A DNA stretch of 64,000 nucleotides from Seohaeicola zhoushanensis. Its GTDB lineage: Bacteria; Pseudomonadota; Alphaproteobacteria; Rhodobacterales; Rhodobacteraceae. The stretch's first letter is position 1, and each line of letters starts with the position of its first letter. Location: contig NZ_BNCJ01000002.1 of assembly GCF_014656415.1 (NCBI RefSeq), forward strand, positions 646,955 to 710,954, given 5' to 3'. The notes beneath the pieces were generated by a model, which was given only the letters and a program-made list of their open reading frames with translations, made no database searches and was not told the DNA's origin. Positions 59,564 through 64,000 of this stretch are shown piece by piece. The translations under genes were made by a program, and so were the position numbers.

Positions 59564-61351
59564 CTACAGCGGAGCGGTGGCCGCTTCCAACCAGCTTCTT
59601 GCAGACGGAGTGACGCGGGGGCCGATCTTTTCGGCCACCTCGGCGTGATAGGCGTCGAGCCAGGCGCGCTCGGCCGCGCTCAGCATCGCGGTCACGATCA
59701 GTCGGCGGTCGATGGGCACGAAGGTCAGCGTGCGCCAGTTCAGGAAGCGCCGCTCGGCATCGCCGCCGGGCAGGGCGTCGGCCTCCTGCACCACCAGCAG
59801 GTTCTCGATGCGGATACCGAAGGCGCCCTCGCGGTAGTAGCCGGGTTCGTTCGACAGGATCATGCCGGGTTCCAGCGGCACCGGGCTGAGGCGCGAGAGG
59901 CGCTGCGGCCCCTCGTGAACGCTGAGATAGGCGCCGACGCCGTGGCCGAGGCCGTGGTTGAAATCCTGCCCCGCAAGCCAGAGCGGCATCCGCCCGATCG
60001 CCTCGATATCGCGCCCGGCAAGGCCCTTGGGCCAGCGCAGGCGCGAGATGGCGATCATCCCCTGCAACACGCGGGTGAAGGCGGCGCGCTCTTCCTCGCC
60101 GGGCGGGCCGATGGGGATGGTGCGGGTGATGTCGGTGGTGCCGTCGAGATACTGGCCGCCCGAGTCGAGCACCAGCAGCTGGCCGGATTCGAGCAGCAGG
60201 TCGGTCTCCTCGGTCACGCGGTAGTGGATCACCGCGCCGTTGGGGCCGGTGCCTGCGATGGTGTCGAAGCTGATCTCCTGCAGGGCATTGTCGCGGCGGC
60301 GGGCGTTTTCCAGCCGGGTGACAACCTGGGTCTCGGTGATGGTGCCGGGCGCCTGGGCATCGAGCCAGGCGAGGAATTCGACCATCGCCGCGCCGTCGCG
60401 CAGGTGGGCCTCGGCGGTGCCGGCGATCTCGGCAGCGTTCTTGCGGGCCTTGGGCAGGGCGCAGGGATCGTCGCCATGAACGGCATGGGCCCCCAGCGCA
60501 TCGGCCACCGCCTGCGGCGCGCTGGACTTGTCGATGCGGATGCGACCCTCGCGGTCAGCAAGATCGGCCAGGAAGGCCTCGGGCGCATGGAGGCGCACCT
60601 GCGGGCCGAGATGGTCGCGCACCTCGGACAGCTTCCCGGCCTCGATGTAGAGATCGACCGTGGCATCGGCGTTCAGCAGGGCAAAGCACTGGGCCAGCGG
60701 GTTGCGGGCGATGTCCGAGCCGCGGATGTTCAGCAACCACATGACCGAGTCGGGCTGGGTCAGCACGGCGGCGTCATCCCCGGCGGCCTTGAGCGTCCTG
60801 GCAAGGCGGGCGCATTTCTCTGCCACCGCCTCGCCCGCGAACTCGAGCGGATGCGCCTTGACCGGGTTCATCGGGCGCGGCGGGCGGTCGGGCCAGATGC
60901 GGTCGACCAGGTTGTCGCTGCGCACCATCCTGATGCCCTCGGCCTCCAGCGCCGCCCATTTCTCCACTTCGGCCACGGTATGCAGCCAGGGATCGAAACC
61001 GACGCGCCCGCCCTTGGGCAATTGCGCGCGCAGCCAGTCGACAAGTTGGGTCTCGGGCCAGTCGACGGGCGTGAAGACGGGTGCGACCTGGGCCTTGACC
61101 TGGGTGCGATAGCGGCCGTCGACAAAGACCCCGGCCACGTCCGTCAGCACCGCGCAGAAACCGGCCGAGCCGGTGAAGCCGGTGAGCCAGGCAAGGCGGG
61201 CATCGCAATCGGCGACATATTCGCCCTGGTGCGCATCGGCGCGGGGCACCAGGAAGCCGTCGAGCCCCTCGGCGGCCAGTTCGGCGCGCAGGGCGGCGAG
61301 GCGGGGCGGGCCTTGCTCGGGGCGGGCGGTCACCTCGAAGGTCTGGAACAT
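59564..61351 (-). CDS. M24-family aminopeptidase P-type peptidase
   Basis: A 595-aa cytoplasmic enzyme; ATG 61351 is the natural start (MFQTFEV). It has two N-terminal creatinase-like domains and the C-terminal pita-bread catalytic domain. The dinuclear metal ligands are visible: Asp in LDSGGQYLDGTTDITRT, His in NHGLGHGVGAYLSVHEG, and Glu in LSNEPGYY and GIRIENLL. It removes an N-terminal residue preceding proline. The length matches the long (Xaa-Pro) aminopeptidase P1 class, about 600 aa. Confidence 0.94.
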   Translation of the reverse strand: MFQTFEVTARPEQGPPRLAALRAELAAEGLDGFLVPRADAHQGEYVADCDARLAWLTGFTGSAGFCAVLTDVAGVFVDGRYRTQVKAQVAPVFTPVDWPETQLVDWLRAQLPKGGRVGFDPWLHTVAEVEKWAALEAEGIRMVRSDNLVDRIWPDRPPRPMNPVKAHPLEFAGEAVAEKCARLARTLKAAGDDAAVLTQPDSVMWLLNIRGSDIARNPLAQCFALLNADATVDLYIEAGKLSEVRDHLGPQVRLHAPEAFLADLADREGRIRIDKSSAPQAVADALGAHAVHGDDPCALPKARKNAAEIAGTAEAHLRDGAAMVEFLAWLDAQAPGTITETQVVTRLENARRRDNALQEISFDTIAGTGPNGAVIHYRVTEETDLLLESGQLLVLDSGGQYLDGTTDITRTIPIGPPGEEERAAFTRVLQGMIAISRLRWPKGLAGRDIEAIGRMPLWLAGQDFNHGLGHGVGAYLSVHEGPQRLSRLSPVPLEPGMILSNEPGYYREGAFGIRIENLLVVQEADALPGGDAERRFLNWRTLTFVPIDRRLIVTAMLSAAERAWLDAYHAEVAEKIGPRVTPSARSWLEAATAPL

Positions 61352-61445
61352 GCGGGTCTCCAATCTTGCTGGCCCGAGAGAACGCGCAACGCCGGGGGGA
61401 TTCAAGGGCAGATTCTTGCGCCGAACCGTGTTAGCCTGTCAGCCG

Positions 61446-62276
61446 ATGACGGATGAGCGCAGCGAGACCTTCGCCGAACTCGAACGGCGGGAATGGGCGA
61501 CCGAGACGGTCGCCGCCGGTTATGCGGCCGACTTTGCAAGGGCGGCGGACATGGCGGTACCGGCTCTGGTACAGGGCGCGGGGGCTGGGGCCGGAAAGGC
61601 GATCATCGACCTCTGCTGCGGCCATGGCAATGTCACGCGCGGGCTGCTGGAGACCGGGGCGCGGGTGACCGCGCTCGACTTCTCTCCGGCAATGCTGGCG
61701 CTGGCGCGGAGCAACGCGCCGGGCGCCGCGTTCATCGAGGGCGACGCGATGGACACCGGCCTTCCTGCGGGCGCATTCGACGGTGTGACGATGGGCTTCG
61801 GGATGCCGCATGTGCCCGATCCGCCGCGCACGATGGCCGAGGTCGCGCGCCTGCTGAAGCCCGGTGGGCGCTTTGCCTTTTCGGTCTGGTCGGGCCAGCC
61901 GGAGGGCAGCGCAATGGCCTATGTGTTCAAGGCGATCGGCGCGCATGGTGATCCGGCGGTCTCGCTGCCGCCTGGGCCGGGGGCTTCGGATTACGCCGAC
62001 CCGGCGCGCGCCTTTCCGGCGCTGGAGGCGGCCGGGTTCCGCGATCCGGAACTGATCGAAGTGGCGAGCTTTTGGGAGGCCGAGGAGCCCGCGGCGGCCT
62101 ACCTGTTTTTCCTGGAGGGGACCGCGCGGGGCGGTGCGCTGCTGCGGGCACAGCCGGCCGAGCGGGCAGAGGCGATCCGGCAGGCGGTCGTCGACGCGGT
62201 GCGGGCGCATCACGGCGATGGGCCGGTCTGGACGATCCCGATGCCCTGCGTGGTGATCTCGGCGACGCGCGGATAG
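61446..62276 (+). CDS. Class I SAM-dependent methyltransferase
   Basis: A 276-aa protein. The start ATG 61446 gives MTDERSETFAELERREWA; earlier in-frame codons run into the peptidase promoter. Motif I is IDLCCGHGNVTRGLLE near residue 53, then VTALDFSPAMLALAR and EVARLLKPGGRFAFSVW, the usual signature of UbiE-like small-molecule methyltransferases. The C-terminal part is unlike known subfamilies. Substrate unknown. It is divergent from the M24 peptidase and converges with cobT 21 bases away. Confidence 0.87.
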   Translation: MTDERSETFAELERREWATETVAAGYAADFARAADMAVPALVQGAGAGAGKAIIDLCCGHGNVTRGLLETGARVTALDFSPAMLALARSNAPGAAFIEGDAMDTGLPAGAFDGVTMGFGMPHVPDPPRTMAEVARLLKPGGRFAFSVWSGQPEGSAMAYVFKAIGAHGDPAVSLPPGPGASDYADPARAFPALEAAGFRDPELIEVASFWEAEEPAAAYLFFLEGTARGGALLRAQPAERAEAIRQAVVDAVRAHHGDGPVWTIPMPCVVISATRG

Positions 62277-62297
62277 GCGCGCCGCCCCGATGCCGGT

Positions 62298-64000
62298 TCA
62301 CATCGCCTTGCGGATTCCCATGATCCGCGCCCTTGCGCGCGGGTCGTTGTCGAAGAGCGCGGCGAGCTGTTCGGTCATCGCGCCCGCCAGCTGCTCGACA
62401 TCGGTGATCGTCACCGCGCGGTCATAGTAGCGGGTCACGTCGTGGCCGATGCCGATGGCGAGCAGTTCGACCAGCTTGCGCTTCTGCACCATGGCGATCA
62501 CGTCGCGCAGGTGCTTTTCGAGGTAGTTGGCCGGGTTAACGCTGAGCGTCGAATCGTCGACCGGGGCGCCGTCGGAGATCACCATCAGGATCTTGCGCTG
62601 TTCGCGGCGGTTTATCATGCGCCGGTGCGCCCATTCCAGCGCCTCGCCGTCGATGTTCTCCTTCAGCAGCCCTTCCTTCATCATCAGGCCAAGGTTCGGC
62701 CGGGTCCGCCGCCAGGGGGCGTCGGCCGACTTGTAGATGATGTGGCGCAGGTCGTTGAGGCGGCCGGGCTGCTGCGGGCGACCATCGTTCAGCCAGGCCT
62801 CGCGGCTCTGACCGCCCTTCCAGGCGCGGGTGGTGAAGCCGAGGATCTCGACCTTGACCGAGCAACGTTCCAGCGTGCGCGCCAGCACGTCGGCGCAGAT
62901 CGCGGCGATCGAGATGGGGCGCCCGCGCATCGAGCCCGAGTTGTCGAGCAGCAGCGTCACGATGGTGTCGCGGAACTCGGTATCCTTCTCGACCTTGAAG
63001 GAGAGCGGCGTGGTCGGGTTGGCGACCACGCGGGCAAGGCGGCCGGCATCGAGGATGCCTTCCTCGAGGTCGAAGAGCCAGCTGCGATTTTGCTGCGCCT
63101 GCAGCCGGCGCTGCAGCTTGTTGGCCAGCCGCGACACCGCGCCCTTGAGCGGTTCGAGCTGCTGGTCGAGATAGGCGCGCAGGCGTTCCAGCTCGGCCGG
63201 GTCGGCAAGATCCTCGGCGGCGATCTCCTCGTCGAACTCGGTGCGGAAGACCTTGTAAAGCGGGTCGGCATCGCTGACCGGGGGCGGCGGGGGCGGTTCC
63301 AGCGGGGCCTCGCCATCGGGCAACTCGGCCTCTTCGCCCATGTCCTGCTCGGCGAGGTCGTCTAGGCTGACCTGCGCCTCGGCCTGGTCGGCGGTGTCGT
63401 CCTGGCTGCGCTCGGGATCGGCGTCGGCGTCTTGGTCGTCGTCGCTGTCCTGGCCCGTGCTGTCGGGGTCCTGGTCGTCCTGCTGGTTCTCTTCGGCCTG
63501 GTCTTCCTGGTCGTCGCCGGCGTCGGGGTCGTCGCCCAGCTGGTCGCCGTACCCCAGATCCTTGATCACCTGCCGCGCCAGGCGCGAGAAAGCGGCCTGG
63601 TCGTGCAGCAGGGCGTTGACGTCGCCCAGCGTCTCGCCGGCCTCACCCTCGATGAAGCCGCGCCAGAGGTCCATCACGTTCTGCGCGCCACGCGGCAGGT
63701 CGCGGCCGGTGGCGAGGTGGCGGATCAGGTAGCCGGCAGCGGTCGCCAGTGGCGCCTCCGAGGTCTTGGTGATCTGGTCATAGCCCTTGCGCAGGGCGTC
63801 GTTGCCGATCTTGGCGTCGATGTTGCCGGCGGTGCCGGGCATGTCGCGCGCGCCCATCGCCTCGCAGCGGGCGGTTTCCATCGCCTCGTAGAGGTCGCGG
63901 GCCATGTCGCCGGGCGGGGCATAGCGCGCGTGGGTGGCGTCGTCGTGATACTTGCGGTGCATCGCCAGCGAATCCGCGGTGCCGCGCGCCAGCAGCACCT
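62298..64000 (-). CDS. cobT: Aerobic cobaltochelatase subunit CobT (partial, N-terminus off the window)
   Basis: About 566 residues are inside the window; the missing N-terminus (about 60 aa) lies past base 64000. The central region is extremely acidic (runs of Asp, Glu and Gln, residues about 150-230 of the visible part). The C-terminus is a von Willebrand A domain with the MIDAS motif [12 protein letters not shown] and a [10 protein letters not shown] loop. With CobN and CobS it inserts cobalt into hydrogenobyrinate a,c-diamide in aerobic B12 synthesis. cobS usually precedes it and would lie just outside. Confidence 0.93.
   Translation of the reverse strand, partial: VLLARGTADSLAMHRKYHDDATHARYAPPGDMARDLYEAMETARCEAMGARDMPGTAGNIDAKIGNDALRKGYDQITKTSEAPLATAAGYLIRHLATGRDLPRGAQNVMDLWRGFIEGEAGETLGDVNALLHDQAAFSRLARQVIKDLGYGDQLGDDPDAGDDQEDQAEENQQDDQDPDSTGQDSDDDQDADADPERSQDDTADQAEAQVSLDDLAEQDMGEEAELPDGEAPLEPPPPPPVSDADPLYKVFRTEFDEEIAAEDLADPAELERLRAYLDQQLEPLKGAVSRLANKLQRRLQAQQNRSWLFDLEEGILDAGRLARVVANPTTPLSFKVEKDTEFRDTIVTLLLDNSGSMRGRPISIAAICADVLARTLERCSVKVEILGFTTRAWKGGQSREAWLNDGRPQQPGRLNDLRHIIYKSADAPWRRTRPNLGLMMKEGLLKENIDGEALEWAHRRMINRREQRKILMVISDGAPVDDSTLSVNPANYLEKHLRDVIAMVQKRKLVELLAIGIGHDVTRYYDRAVTITDVEQLAGAMTEQLAALFDNDPRARARIMGIRKAM

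Overview
This is a high-GC (roughly two-thirds G+C by eye), gene-dense chromosomal stretch from an alphaproteobacterium, most likely a Rhodobacteraceae / Roseobacter-type organism. The assignment rests on TRAP transporters, a 2-aminobenzoyl-CoA type fusion oxygenase, RTX exoproteins, the DUF3305/DUF3306/TorD formate dehydrogenase locus, DUF6494/DUF6505 genes and aerobic CobT. No rRNA, tRNA, CRISPR array or complete insertion sequence was seen. Genes are tightly packed, and many start/stop pairs overlap by four bases (ATGA), which helps define operons.

Left part (1-10.5 kb): an ABC exporter pair (permease cut by the window edge), a GDSL esterase, a cold-shock gene with a clear terminator, an L,D-transpeptidase plus a DUF4329-like protein, an orphan eCIS-core-like protein whose metal site is lost, a RAYT-like protein with all catalytic residues lost, a class IV aminotransferase, an orphan ParA, and two c-type cytochromes divergent from a LysR regulator across a perfect 9-bp inverted repeat. 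An IS5-type transposase tail follows.

10.5-17.7 kb (minus strand): a six-gene aerobic aryl-CoA operon (fusion monooxygenase/reductase, SDR, MarR, enoyl-CoA hydratase-like, acyl-CoA dehydrogenase, CoA ligase), best read as 2-aminobenzoate or salicylate degradation, with a strong MarR-type operator upstream. 17.9-26.5 kb: a secreted RTX protein, reductive pyrimidine catabolism (preT, methyltransferase, GFA protein, preA), a CAP-domain RTX protein and an MFS transporter. 26.7-28.6 kb: acetyl-CoA synthetase.

29-44.4 kb is a catabolic island. It holds two complete TRAP transporters, a shikimate-dehydrogenase-like/Gfo-Idh/AroQ operon suggesting quinate or shikimate use, an MmgE/PrpD protein, and a four-gene operon (AA_synth protein, alpha/beta hydrolase, flavin reductase, LLM monooxygenase) that looks like an undescribed two-component flavin monooxygenase pathway.

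43.5-58.2 kb is a formate dehydrogenase locus. It encodes a catalytic-Cys alpha subunit, beta and gamma subunits, a TAT-target peptide, TorD chaperone, DUF3305/DUF3306, a WD40-cytochrome c fusion, a 41-aa membrane peptide, a regulator with a periplasmic-binding-protein-like domain, a multi-[4Fe-4S] protein, a cytochrome c fused to what looks like a trimmed tungstate-binding fold, and a DUF6494-Mrp-lipoate-ligase-like-DUF6505 operon. The right end carries two hypotheticals, a DUF427 protein, an M24 peptidase, a methyltransferase and a partial cobT. Paired hairpin elements at 38.5 kb and 47.05 kb (the latter inside the fdh operon) are the most unusual non-coding structures.
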